Made by a program: the position numbers and the translations under genes | Shown here: positions 26,454-35,085 of the stretch, piece after piece | Position numbering within the stretch: position 1 is the stretch's first letter | Layout: each line of letters begins with the position of its first letter | Notes under the pieces: generated by a model | Databases searched by the model: none | What the model was told of the DNA's origin: nothing | Seen by the model: only the letters and a program-made list of their open reading frames with translations | From: Vibrio cincinnatiensis DSM 19608 | GTDB lineage: Bacteria > Pseudomonadota > Gammaproteobacteria > Enterobacterales > Vibrionaceae | Direction: 5' to 3' | DNA: 64,000 nucleotides | Assembly (NCBI RefSeq): GCF_900167345.1 | Contig: NZ_FUXB01000003.1 | Span: forward strand, 1-64,000

Positions 26454-26747
26454 TTAAAGAATACCAAGCTCTTGTAGGGCAAGGGATAGGCGATCTTTCA
26501 TTGCCGTTTTATCGACCATGTTATCTAGCGAGACAATTTTTTGCTCAACGCCTAAAGCATTCAGTTGTTCCACAATATCTCTTGTACCAATAAAGATATC
26601 GCATTGAGTACCTTTGGCTGAACCGAGATCAATATGATCCACCTCTGCCTCAATATTGAGTTCTTTAACAATGGATTTAATACTCATTTCCATCATAAGG
26701 CTGGTCCCTAGACCATGCCCGCAAACCACCATAATTTTCATGTTCAT
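26454..26747 (-). CDS. PTS EIIB, ascorbate/galactitol class
   Basis: A 97-aa IIB protein of the lactate/ascorbate PTS type. The phosphorylated cysteine is Cys9 in MVVCGHGLGTSLMMEM, with a following P-loop-like GLGTS. The rest (DIFIGTRDIVEQLN, VDKTAMKDRL) matches UlaB-like proteins. It accepts phosphate from the IIA protein encoded 20 nt upstream and passes it to the sugar bound by the IIC protein. Confidence 0.87.
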   Translation of the reverse strand: MNMKIMVVCGHGLGTSLMMEMSIKSIVKELNIEAEVDHIDLGSAKGTQCDIFIGTRDIVEQLNALGVEQKIVSLDNMVDKTAMKDRLSLALQELGIL

Positions 26748-26767
26748 ACCTTTTGTAAAAAGAGGAG

Positions 26768-27211
26768 TTAATATTGGCGAATGACGGCCAGAACATCGTC
26801 GACGCTATTCGCTTGGCAAAGTTGTGCAACATGCTGTTCATTCATCAATAACTCAGCGAGTTGCGCGATGGTTTCGATGTGGCTTTCACTATCTGTTGCT
26901 GCGAGTGTTACCAGCAGTTTGACGGGATCATTCTCATCGGCATCGAAGGGGACGCCTTGCTGGATGATGGTGATCGCAAGGGATAATCGGTTTACCCCAT
27001 CTTCAGGTCTTGCATGAGGCATTGCCATCCTTGGGCCAACCACATAGTAGGGGCCAATCTCTTGGTGGGATTGAATAATGGCATCTAAATAGCGCGGCTC
27101 AATGGCCTCATTTTCAATCAGAGCTGAGCAGGATTTCTCTAACGCATCTTGCCAGTTTTGAGCATTGGGATAGATACGGATAACATCTTGAGTAATGAGA
27201 TCGCATAACAT
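26768..27211 (-). CDS. PTS EIIA, mannitol/fructose-type domain (UlaC-like)
   Basis: A 147-aa stand-alone IIA. The phosphorylated His is residue 66 in GPRMAMPHARPEDGV, preceded by the other family His in SHQEIGPYYVV. It takes phosphate from HPr (or the FruB FPr domain encoded 4 kb away) and delivers it to the IIB protein. First gene of the three-gene operon. Divergent from a LacI-family regulator, with two palindromes in between. Confidence 0.87.
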   Translation of the reverse strand: MLCDLITQDVIRIYPNAQNWQDALEKSCSALIENEAIEPRYLDAIIQSHQEIGPYYVVGPRMAMPHARPEDGVNRLSLAITIIQQGVPFDADENDPVKLLVTLAATDSESHIETIAQLAELLMNEQHVAQLCQANSVDDVLAVIRQY

Positions 27212-27291
27212 GACTAGCCCTTTCTTAAGGTTGTGAATTTCGAATAACTCTATCGATCATTAGAAGGATAAAAATAGATTGATATCACAAA

Positions 27292-27305
27292 TGTTAGCGC
27301 TATCT
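27292..27305. promoter_or_regulatory. LacI-family operator 1
   Basis: TGTTAGCGCTATCT is a near-palindrome with the GCGC-centred core typical of LacI/GalR operators. Its centre is 34 bp from operator 2. Likely bound by the divergent regulator at 27445. Confidence 0.65.
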
Positions 27306-27325
27306 ATCTGGGGTTTTTATATTTG

Positions 27326-27339
27326 TGATAGCGCTATCA
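27326..27339. promoter_or_regulatory. LacI-family operator 2
   Basis: TGATAGCGCTATCA is a perfect 14-bp palindrome in the divergent region between the PTS operon and the LacI gene. It shares the core TTAGCGCTATC/TAGCGCTATC with operator 1. Two sites 34 bp apart could allow cooperative binding and control of both directions. Confidence 0.75.
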
Positions 27340-27444
27340 TTTGATGGGAGATCTAAGGTAAGAGGTTGTGTTTAAGGGGCTTTACGTTACACTCGAGGTC
27401 ATGAAATGTAATGCGTACTGTTAAAAGAAAAACAGATAGTCATA

Positions 27445-28473
27445 ATGAATGAACCTCGTAAAAGAAAAAGTACTGGAAACGTGACGTTAGCCGATGTGGC
27501 TAAACATGCTGGTGTGGGAAGCATGACAGTATCTCGAGCATTGAGAACACCGGAACTGGTTTCAGAGAAGCTCAGAGAAAAAATTCAGCAAGTGGTCGAC
27601 GAACTCGGTTATATTCCCAACAAAACAGCAGGAGCGCTCGCTTCGGGGGAAAGTTATTCCATTGCTTTGATCTTGCCTTCATTGGTTGAAAAATCGAGCG
27701 CACTTTTTTTGCCGCGATTTCAGCAAACGCTAAATAAAGCCGGTTACCAACTTCTACTCGGTTACAGCGATTATTCGACGGAACAAGAAGAGAAATTATT
27801 AGCCACTTTTTTGGAAAGCCGCCCAGCTGGTGTCGTTGTTTTTGGTTCGATCCATTCTCCAAGAACTCAGCAGTTGCTTGAGACAGCAAATACTCAAGTG
27901 ATTGAAATTTGTGAGCTTAACACCCAAAGTCGTTACCTAACAATGGCGGTTGATCATTTTAAAATGGGAAAGCAAGCCACCGAGCATTTGATTAAACGTG
28001 GTTTTAAGAAAATTGGTTTTATTGGGGCACGAACGCAACATTCGACCTTGCAGCAAAAATTACACGGCTGGCAAAGTGCCATGTTGGAAAATTATCTCAC
28101 CCCTGATCATTTTTTAACGACCCATGAAGGTCCTTCTGCTCAACTAGGGGTTGAAGGGTTGAGTAAATTATTACTGCGAGAGGCGGGCTTAGATGCCTTA
28201 ATTTGTAGCCATGAAGAGATTGCGATAGGGGCTCTTTTTGAATGTCATCGCCGCGTCATTAAAGTGCCGTGGGATATGGCCATCATCTCATTGGAAGGGA
28301 CATCGATGGGCGCTCATGCTTTTCCTAGCTTAACTTGTTTAGAGGTAGATTATGAAAAAATGGGAGCAAAAGCCGCAGAAATGCTTTTGCGTGCCATTAA
28401 GAATGAGGAACCCTTACCAAGGGCAGAAGTGAGTTTTACCTTACAAGCTCGGGCGAGCACGTCAATTAATTAA
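27445..28473 (+). CDS. LacI/GalR-family repressor of the adjacent PTS operon
   Basis: A 342-aa LacI-family regulator. The N-terminal HTH is VTLADVAKHAGVGSMTVSRAL, the hinge helix is about residues 60-70, and a periplasmic-binding-like effector domain follows (SYSIALILPSLVE, KKIGFIGART, GLDALICSHEEIAIGAL). It most resembles GntR-like gluconate repressors in layout, but the divergent PTS operon and two operator palindromes point to local control of that PTS. ATG 27445 gives the usual short tail before the HTH. Effector unknown; a phosphorylated sugar is plausible. Confidence 0.82.
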   Translation: MNEPRKRKSTGNVTLADVAKHAGVGSMTVSRALRTPELVSEKLREKIQQVVDELGYIPNKTAGALASGESYSIALILPSLVEKSSALFLPRFQQTLNKAGYQLLLGYSDYSTEQEEKLLATFLESRPAGVVVFGSIHSPRTQQLLETANTQVIEICELNTQSRYLTMAVDHFKMGKQATEHLIKRGFKKIGFIGARTQHSTLQQKLHGWQSAMLENYLTPDHFLTTHEGPSAQLGVEGLSKLLLREAGLDALICSHEEIAIGALFECHRRVIKVPWDMAIISLEGTSMGAHAFPSLTCLEVDYEKMGAKAAEMLLRAIKNEEPLPRAEVSFTLQARASTSIN

Positions 28474-28561
28474 ACGGATCGTTATGCTCGGCAAAGTAAA
28501 CGCAAAAGTGCAATAGTTTGCTTTTCTTAATAGGGTTATGCGGGTAGAGAAAAAGAAAAAA

Positions 28562-28586
28562 GCCAGTGAGAGGAGCACTCACTGGC
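28562..28586 (-). terminator. Rho-independent terminator of fruBKA
   Basis: GCCAGTGAG / CTCACTGGC stem with a 7-nt loop, followed on the minus strand by TTTTTTCTTTTTC. It lies 36 nt past the fruA stop. Confidence 0.85.
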
Positions 28587-28622
28587 AAAAAATTATTGCG
28601 TTATTTCTAATAATAGAGGGAG

Positions 28623-30359
28623 TTAAGCCGTCGCTGTGTGTTTATCAGCTGCGCGTGATTTTAGGAAGGCATAACCAGCCCCTGTTACCACGGTTCCTGC
28701 GGCAATAGCAACTAAGTACATCAGCACAGGAGTAATGGCATTAGGGATCATCAGCACAAACAAGCCGCCGTGTGGTGCCATTAATTTAGCGCCGAATAAC
28801 ATAGATAAAGCCCCAGTTAATGCACCGCCTACCATACAGGCAGGGATAACTCGCATCGGATCTTTTGCAGCAAACGGAATGGCACCTTCAGAGATGAAGC
28901 AAAGGCCAAGTACAAATGAAGCTTTGCCTGCTTCACGTTCACCTGCTTCAAATTTGTCTTTAGCAAGGAAAGTGGCTAAACCCATGCCTAGCGCAGGAAC
29001 CATACCTGCCGCCATAATTGCCGCCATTGGTGCATAGGTTTGTGAAGCAAGTAGGCCGACACCAAAAGTATAGGCCGCTTTATTGACAGGGCCTCCCAAG
29101 TCAAAGCACATCATGGCTCCAAGAATAATACCAAGTAAAATAGCGTTGGTGGAACCCATGCTATTTAGGAACTCTGTCATGGCGGACATAATGCCAGAAA
29201 CAGGGCCTCCCACGATGTAAATCATTACCAAACCCGTGACTAAGCTGGCAACAAAAGGAATAATGAGTATCGGTTTTAATGCTTCCATCGATTGTGGAAG
29301 AGAGACATTATCGGCAATCCATTTTGCTGAATAACCCGCGATGAAACCTGCGGCAATCCCACCTAAGAAACCAGCGCCTGTTGAGCTAGCCAGCATACCG
29401 CCAATTAAACCTGGTGCCAGACCTGGGCGGTCAGCAATGGAGAAGGCAATATAACCAGCCAGAACAGGAATCATTAATGCGAACGCTGATCCACCACCAA
29501 TGGACATGAGCGCCGCTGCGAGTGTGCCTTCTTCTTTAAACGCTTCAATACCAAAGACGAAAGAGAGGGCGATGATCAACCCCCCAGCAACGACCACGGG
29601 TAACATATGTGATACCCCTGTCATGAGGTGTTTATAGACCCCTTTCTTCTCATCGGTAGCATTGTCATTTGCGTTACCAGAGTGCTGATACACCGTGGCC
29701 ATTTCAAAGGCTTTATCCATCTCTTCAGCGGTTTTTTTCAATGCAGGCCCTGTTTTAGTGCGATACATTTTTTTACCATTAAAGCGATCCAACGGGACTT
29801 CGATATCCGCTGCGATGATCACCAGATCGGCTTCGGCAATCTCTTGCGCAGTTAACTGATTTTTTGCCCCTACTGAGCCACGCGTTTCTACTTTTATTTG
29901 GTGTCCTCGGCGTTTTCCTTCCTCTTCTAGCGCTTCTGCGGCCATAAAGGTGTGAGCAACTCCCGTTGGACAAGCGGTAATCGCAACAATTTTCTTCGCG
30001 GTATGGCTGGTTTTAGTTGGTGCTTGGAAAGCGGTGGCTTCTGTAGCTGAAAGCTCTGCTGCTTGTTGGGCTGCCATGGTGAGATATGCTTTTGGATCGC
30101 TAGTGCAGGCAGAAATATCACTTTGGTAGACTTTTTTACCAATGAAACGGGTAGTATCGATAGGGGTATTGGCAGCAATAATGACCACGTCAGCTTGTGC
30201 AATTTCTGCTTCTGTTAACGTATGGGCTTCTAATACGGAAGAGTGACACTCAACCGTTGCCGTCCAGTTTAGCGATTTGGCCGCCTGTTCAAGGAGACCT
30301 GCGGCAATAATACTATTGGCAACCCCGCTGGGGCATGCGGTAATAATGGCAATATTCAT
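28623..30359 (-). CDS. fruA: fructose PTS EIIB'BC
   Basis: A 578-aa protein. An N-terminal IIB' domain (TACPSGVANS, Cys9) precedes the active IIB (ITACPTGVAHTFMAAEALEE, Cys130). The IIC membrane domain runs from about residue 240, with HLMTGVSHMLPVVVAGGL, GGIAAGFIAGY and DLGGPVNKAAYTFG. It imports fructose as fructose-1-phosphate. Last gene of fruBKA, 18 nt after fruK. The operon is preceded by Cra-type operators and followed by a strong terminator. Confidence 0.93.
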   Translation of the reverse strand: MNIAIITACPSGVANSIIAAGLLEQAAKSLNWTATVECHSSVLEAHTLTEAEIAQADVVIIAANTPIDTTRFIGKKVYQSDISACTSDPKAYLTMAAQQAAELSATEATAFQAPTKTSHTAKKIVAITACPTGVAHTFMAAEALEEEGKRRGHQIKVETRGSVGAKNQLTAQEIAEADLVIIAADIEVPLDRFNGKKMYRTKTGPALKKTAEEMDKAFEMATVYQHSGNANDNATDEKKGVYKHLMTGVSHMLPVVVAGGLIIALSFVFGIEAFKEEGTLAAALMSIGGGSAFALMIPVLAGYIAFSIADRPGLAPGLIGGMLASSTGAGFLGGIAAGFIAGYSAKWIADNVSLPQSMEALKPILIIPFVASLVTGLVMIYIVGGPVSGIMSAMTEFLNSMGSTNAILLGIILGAMMCFDLGGPVNKAAYTFGVGLLASQTYAPMAAIMAAGMVPALGMGLATFLAKDKFEAGEREAGKASFVLGLCFISEGAIPFAAKDPMRVIPACMVGGALTGALSMLFGAKLMAPHGGLFVLMIPNAITPVLMYLVAIAAGTVVTGAGYAFLKSRAADKHTATA

Positions 30360-30377
30360 AGTTTCGACCTTCTGTCC

Positions 30378-31331
30378 TTAGTGGTTAGTGTTATGACTAA
30401 CGGGTTGTAGGTGGATATCTTTTTGTAGGGAAGTTAAGTGTTCAACACTGGGTACACCCACGCCAACTTGTGTCACCGCAAGAGCGGAGAGCGCAGTGGC
30501 GAAAGTGATCAATGATTCTTTTTTCATTGCTTGCATATGTCCCCAGCACAAGCCTGCGACTAAGGTATCGCCCGCACCAACGGTACTGACAACCTCCATT
30601 TTGGGCGGTTTGGCATGTAACCATTGTCCTTGATTGAGCCACATAGTACCTTCCGCTCCCATTGAGACGACGATATTATCAATACCTTTATCGGCCAGTT
30701 GTTCTGCGGCGAGGCGGCAAGCTTCTGGGGTGTGCAATTCACGGCCAACAAATTGAGCCAGTTCTTCATCATTCGGCTTAATCAACCAAGGTCTGGCGTT
30801 AATGCCAACCGCTAAGGCTTCTCGGCTGCTATCAAAAAGCACCTTTTTACCTAAAGACCCCAATTTCTCTATCCAAGAAGCACAAAGTTGAGGTGAAATG
30901 CCGGAAGGTAAACTGCCTGCTAGCACAAAGTAGTCGTGATCCTCAGCCAGTTGGAACAAGGTTTGTTCAAAGCGAGCAATATCTTGTTCATTGACATGAA
31001 TGCCGGGGAAATTGATGTCGCTGACTTGACCCGATTTTTCGACCAGTTTGACATTAATACGAGTTGCCCCTTGGATTCGGATAAATTTATCTTCCGCCCC
31101 CATCTGTTCAAAAAGCTGGCAAAACATTTCTTGATTATCTAGGCCAAGAAAACCGGTAACGGTAACTTTAGCTCCGAGATCGCTCAGCACCTTAGCCACA
31201 TTGACGCCTTTACCTGCGGGATGAAGCGAGCCTTGTTTAACCAAACTCACGGAACCCACTTGCAAGGAATCTAAACTGCCAGTCAAATCCAAAGCTGGGT
31301 TTAGGGTAATGGTGACCACTTTATTACTCAT
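30378..31331 (-). CDS. fruK: 1-phosphofructokinase
   Basis: A 317-aa PfkB-family kinase that converts fructose-1-phosphate to fructose-1,6-bisphosphate. Family motifs are TLNPALDLTG at the start, GKGVNVAKVL, and the C-terminal VSTVGAGDTLVAGLCWG with the catalytic Asp. I use ATG 31331 (MSNKVVTITL), because AAGGAG precedes it by 6-7 nt. The longer frame to 31355 would overlap fruB. The frame is closely spaced after fruB (10 nt between the fruB stop and this ATG). Confidence 0.93.
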   Translation of the reverse strand: MSNKVVTITLNPALDLTGSLDSLQVGSVSLVKQGSLHPAGKGVNVAKVLSDLGAKVTVTGFLGLDNQEMFCQLFEQMGAEDKFIRIQGATRINVKLVEKSGQVSDINFPGIHVNEQDIARFEQTLFQLAEDHDYFVLAGSLPSGISPQLCASWIEKLGSLGKKVLFDSSREALAVGINARPWLIKPNDEELAQFVGRELHTPEACRLAAEQLADKGIDNIVVSMGAEGTMWLNQGQWLHAKPPKMEVVSTVGAGDTLVAGLCWGHMQAMKKESLITFATALSALAVTQVGVGVPSVEHLTSLQKDIHLQPVSHNTNH

Positions 31332-31341
31332 AAGACGCTCC

Positions 31342-32487
31342 TTAATGCTCACCAAGGCCAGATTTAATGGCTAAGCCGATAGATTCCAGTGCTTGTGCCG
31401 CATCTGGACCTTCGGCCGTAAATTGCAATTGATGGCCGTGTTTCACTCCCAGAGCAATCACCTTCATCAAGCTTTTCGCATTGACGGACTTTCCGTCACC
31501 GTCCAAATTTGAAACCTTAATGTTGGACTCAAATTTTTTCGCTTCAGCCACCAGCATCGCTCCAGGGCGAGCATGTAAACCGTGTGAATTGGTAATTTTA
31601 AAAATGGCACTTTCTCCACGGTTGGCTTCACTCTGAGTGGGGGTTTCTGACGAGGATTCTTGAGTAAAAAGTGCAACGAGTTGCCCTGCATCGGCTTGTA
31701 ATAGCTTTTCTTGCTGTTGAGCAAATACCAATTGAGAAAGCTTATCGAGTAAACCACGATGGGCAGCGTTACAAGCAGCAATAGCGATTAATGCTTTTAC
31801 CGTTATCCCTTGATATTCACAATCATTAGCCGTTGAAACAAAAGACATCCCACTGCGTTTTACCTGCTTATCACTGCTAACCAACCAAAGACCTTTGCCT
31901 AAATGAGTCGGTTGTTTGGTCACAAGCTCGGCGACAAATTCGCTGTCTGCACAACCTGTATTTTTAAGGAGTCCACCTGCAACGGCACTCATTTGAACCA
32001 TATCACTGGCAGGAAAATGAAGTTGAATTAAGGATGCATCAAACTCGGCTTCAAATTGAACATCACCATTCAGTAGAGCAACAATTTCTGAGGCTTGTTT
32101 TGCTTGTTTCAGTCTCTCTTCAACACCATCAGCAGACAACACTTTAGTCAGTTGTTTCAATATACCTAAATGTTCATCGGATTTTGCGGCAATCCCAATG
32201 GCAACATACACCGTATTACCGTCACCCCAACCCACACCATGAGGGAAGTGATGAACGGCCACTCCGGTTTCTTGTACTAAGTCACGGGTATCGATGGTGC
32301 CGTGTGGAATGGCAATACCATTACCTAAGAACGTCGAATTTTGAGCCTCACGATTGAGCATGCCTTGGACATAGCCGGATTTGACCAGTTTTTTTTCTGT
32401 CAGGTCTGCCGCGATAGAACGAATGGCCTCTTGCTTGTTGGATGGTGTTTGTTCTAGTCGAATATCTTTAAGTGAGAGTTGCAGCAT
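31342..32487 (-). CDS. fruB: fructose PTS diphosphoryl transfer protein (EIIA-FPr)
   Basis: A 381-aa fusion. N-terminal IIA with phospho-His62 in GNGIAIPHGTIDTRD, a middle M domain (about 150-285), and a C-terminal HPr-like FPr domain with His305 in SHGLHARPGAML plus the Ser-containing KSVNAKSLM. It relays phosphate from enzyme I to FruA, replacing HPr in fructose uptake. First gene of fruBKA. The 5' region carries three Cra-like operators and it is divergent from cra. Confidence 0.93.
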   Translation of the reverse strand: MLQLSLKDIRLEQTPSNKQEAIRSIAADLTEKKLVKSGYVQGMLNREAQNSTFLGNGIAIPHGTIDTRDLVQETGVAVHHFPHGVGWGDGNTVYVAIGIAAKSDEHLGILKQLTKVLSADGVEERLKQAKQASEIVALLNGDVQFEAEFDASLIQLHFPASDMVQMSAVAGGLLKNTGCADSEFVAELVTKQPTHLGKGLWLVSSDKQVKRSGMSFVSTANDCEYQGITVKALIAIAACNAAHRGLLDKLSQLVFAQQQEKLLQADAGQLVALFTQESSSETPTQSEANRGESAIFKITNSHGLHARPGAMLVAEAKKFESNIKVSNLDGDGKSVNAKSLMKVIALGVKHGHQLQFTAEGPDAAQALESIGLAIKSGLGEH

Positions 32488-32563
32488 GTTTGGCCCCTTA
32501 GCCCATCAAGGCTTTGTGTCTAACCCCCAATCTTGATGACTGGATGTTAAGGTTATTTAAGTT

Positions 32564-32581
32564 AGCTGAATCGTTTCAGCT
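32564..32581. promoter_or_regulatory. Cra/FruR operator, fruB-proximal
   Basis: AGCTGAATCGTTTCAGCT is an 18-bp near-perfect palindrome of the GCTGAA-N4-TTCAGC type bound by Cra. It is 76 nt upstream of the fruB start. Confidence 0.8.
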
Positions 32582-32682
32582 TTAAGTTCAAAAAAATTTA
32601 GCAAAACGGTCATTGATAAAAATGAGTCTGTTTTATTAGGTTTAGTCTAAAAAACTCGACTTGGCTACCAATTTAGGTTTTT

Positions 32683-32698
32683 GCTGAATCCTTTCAGC
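32683..32698. promoter_or_regulatory. Cra/FruR operator, middle
   Basis: GCTGAATCCTTTCAGC has the same half-sites as the fruB-proximal site. It is separated from the third site by only 7 nt, suggesting paired binding. Confidence 0.8.
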
Positions 32699-32705
32699 TT
32701 TAATA

Positions 32706-32719
32706 CTGAATCGATTCAG
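32706..32719. promoter_or_regulatory. Cra/FruR operator, cra-proximal
   Basis: CTGAATCGATTCAG is a perfect palindrome with the Cra half-site CTGAATC. It lies 72 nt before the chosen cra ATG, so autoregulation is likely. Confidence 0.8.
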
Positions 32720-32791
32720 CGTATAATTCAACTCAATTTAGGATCGAAGATTTATTTCTATGATCCCACGCACAGAACCAGAGTAATGGAT

Positions 32792-33772
32792 ATGACACTT
32801 GATGAAATTGCTAAGTTGGCAGGCGTCTCTAAAACCACGGCAAGTTATGTAATTAATGGTAAAGCGACCAAATATCGAATCAGTGAAAAAACGCAACAGA
32901 AGGTGATGGCGGTCGTTGAGCAACATAATTATCGACCCGATTTAGCCGCTTCGTCCCTTCGAGCGGGTAATAGTCGGTCCTTTGGTTTGATCATTCCTGA
33001 TCTTGAAAACACCAGTTATGCCAAATTAGCAAAATTGCTAGAGCAAAACTCACGACAAGCTGGCTATCAAATTTTAATAGGTTGCTCAGATGATGATGCA
33101 GATATAGAAAAAAATGTTGCTCAGGCTTTGGTTTCTCGTCGGATTGATGCGCTGTTTGTGGCTAGCAGTATGCCCGAGGCCAGTGAATTCTACTGGAAAA
33201 TGCAGCAGGCCGGGACACCTGTGATTGCGATTGACCGCCCTTTAGATGACGAATATTTTCCTTGTGTGATCAGTGAAGATTTTGGTGCGGCTTTTGAGTT
33301 AACCCAATCTGTATTGAGTGAATCGGTAACAACGGTTGGGTTGATTGGTGCCTTACCCGAACTCAGCATTTCTCAAGAACGTCAGCTAGGCTTTGAGGCG
33401 GCATTAAAAGTTGAAAATAAACAAGCCTTAGTGGGGTATGGCGAGCACTTCAATCGAAAAGAGGGGCGAAGGATTTTTGAACAGTGGTTAAGGGAAGAGA
33501 CCATGCCTGATGCGATTGTCTCAACATCATATACCTTATTAGAAGGCATTTTGGATGTGCTCTTGGAATACCCATTATTAATGGAGAAGTTGCATTTAGC
33601 TACCTTTGGTGATAATCGGCTTCTGGATTTTTTACCCATAAAAATCAATTCATTACCTCAACAATTTGAACTTATTGCTGATAGTGCTCTAGCATTGGCA
33701 CTGAACGCTTCGGCCAAACGCTACTCAACAGGCATTGAACTGGTAGCAAGAAAGCTTAAGGTTCGTCGTTAG
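32792..33772 (+). CDS. cra: catabolite repressor/activator Cra (FruR)
   Basis: A 326-aa LacI-family regulator. The HTH reads MTLDEIAKLAGVSKTTASYV then INGKATKYRISEKTQ, nearly identical to Cra. The effector domain has FGLIIPDLENTSYAKLAKLLE and the C-terminal LATFGDNRLLDFLP. Cra senses fructose-1-phosphate and represses fruBKA. I place the start at ATG 32792, where enterobacterial Cra begins and AGAG lies 8 nt before. ATG 32786 is also possible, and the open frame extends to 32681. Divergent from fruB with three operators between them. Confidence 0.92.
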   Translation: MTLDEIAKLAGVSKTTASYVINGKATKYRISEKTQQKVMAVVEQHNYRPDLAASSLRAGNSRSFGLIIPDLENTSYAKLAKLLEQNSRQAGYQILIGCSDDDADIEKNVAQALVSRRIDALFVASSMPEASEFYWKMQQAGTPVIAIDRPLDDEYFPCVISEDFGAAFELTQSVLSESVTTVGLIGALPELSISQERQLGFEAALKVENKQALVGYGEHFNRKEGRRIFEQWLREETMPDAIVSTSYTLLEGILDVLLEYPLLMEKLHLATFGDNRLLDFLPIKINSLPQQFELIADSALALALNASAKRYSTGIELVARKLKVRR

Positions 33773-33791
33773 CCTCTGTCGTTGTATGATT

Positions 33792-33830
33792 AACTCATCA
33801 CCGTTTTGATTTGCGGTTGGTGAGTTTTTT
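33792..33830 (+). terminator. Rho-independent terminator of cra
   Basis: AACTCATCACCG pairs with GCGGTTGGTGAGTT with one or two mismatches, followed by TTTTTTATC. Confidence 0.8.
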
Positions 33831-33940
33831 ATCAGTGAAGCGATGAAACCAACTCATAGCATGGGCCGATTGTTCCTAGCATCTTGAAGTTAGTTAGGTA
33901 TATCATAGCGTTATTATCCCTATTGGCTTACAGGCTTGGA

Positions 33941-35083
33941 ATGAAATTTCTGCACACCTCTGATTGGCATCTAGGTCGTCAATTTCATAATGTGTCACTG
34001 CTTGATGATCAACGGCACGTTCTTAATCAAATGATTCAATACATGGAGCAACATCCGGTTGATGCGTTGATTGTCGCTGGTGATGTGTATGATCGTTCTG
34101 TACCGCCGACGGCTGCCATTGAACTATTGGATGAGGTCGTGAGCAAAGTCTGTGGGCAAATGGGTATTCCGATGATCATTATTCCGGGTAATCATGACGG
34201 TGCCAAGCGTTTGGGTTTTGCTGCCAAGCAACTGCAATCCTCTGGTTTGCATATCATCAGTCATTTTTCGCAGATGCTAACACCAGTGGTGCTGAAGTCT
34301 GCTCAGGCGGGGGAAGTGGCATTCTATGGTATGCCTTATAATGATCCTGAATTGGTTCGTGATGCCTTTCAAAACAAAGTGAGTAGCCATGACGAAGCCC
34401 ATCAATATCTTTGCGAGCGTATGGTTGAAGAGTTTGACCCGTCACAACGTCACGTATTGATTAGCCACTGTTTTGTCGATGGTGCAATGGAGTCTGAATC
34501 TGAACGGCCGCTTTCTATTGGTGGGTCAGATCGAGTTAACCATGAACATTTCTTACCCTTTGATTATGTAGCGTTAGGGCACTTGCATCAGCCTCAGCAG
34601 AAAGGACAAGACTTTATCCGCTATAGTGGATCTTTGATGAAGTATAGCTTTTCGGAGCAGCATCAGAAGAAAGGGATGACACTGGTTGAGTTAAATGAAG
34701 ATGGGTTTGTATCAGCGCAACACCTTCCTTTGTCATCCCCCCATGACATGCGCATTATCGAAGGTGATCTGCAAGCATTAATTGAGCAAGGTCAGTGTGA
34801 CCCTCATTATGAAGATTATCTTTTGGTGCGCCTAATGGATAAACACGCGATTCTTGACCCGATGGAAAAGTTACGCAAAGTTTACCCTAATGTTTTGCAT
34901 TTAGAAAAACCAGGAATGCTGATGGATGCAGATCAGGCCATGGGGCGTGCGCGGTTGGCTCGTGGGGAAATGGACATGTTTCGGGATTTTTTTCTGGAGG
35001 CTAAACAAGAGCCACTATCGGAACAACAAGCGCTTGCTATCTCTCAAGTCATTCAATCGCTTAAACAAGGGGAGTCTTTGTAA
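33941..35083 (+). CDS. sbcD: DNA repair exonuclease SbcD (Mre11-like)
   Basis: A 380-aa nuclease subunit of SbcCD, which cleaves hairpins and protein-blocked DNA ends. All calcineurin-like phosphoesterase motifs are present: HTSDWHLGR, GDVYDR, PGNHDG, ISHCFVDG and GHLHQPQ. ATG 33941 (MKFLHTSDWHL) is the family start, with AGGCTTGGA just before it; the frame is open to 33884. sbcC begins 2 nt after the stop. Confidence 0.94.
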   Translation: MKFLHTSDWHLGRQFHNVSLLDDQRHVLNQMIQYMEQHPVDALIVAGDVYDRSVPPTAAIELLDEVVSKVCGQMGIPMIIIPGNHDGAKRLGFAAKQLQSSGLHIISHFSQMLTPVVLKSAQAGEVAFYGMPYNDPELVRDAFQNKVSSHDEAHQYLCERMVEEFDPSQRHVLISHCFVDGAMESESERPLSIGGSDRVNHEHFLPFDYVALGHLHQPQQKGQDFIRYSGSLMKYSFSEQHQKKGMTLVELNEDGFVSAQHLPLSSPHDMRIIEGDLQALIEQGQCDPHYEDYLLVRLMDKHAILDPMEKLRKVYPNVLHLEKPGMLMDADQAMGRARLARGEMDMFRDFFLEAKQEPLSEQQALAISQVIQSLKQGESL

Positions 35084-35085
35084 TT

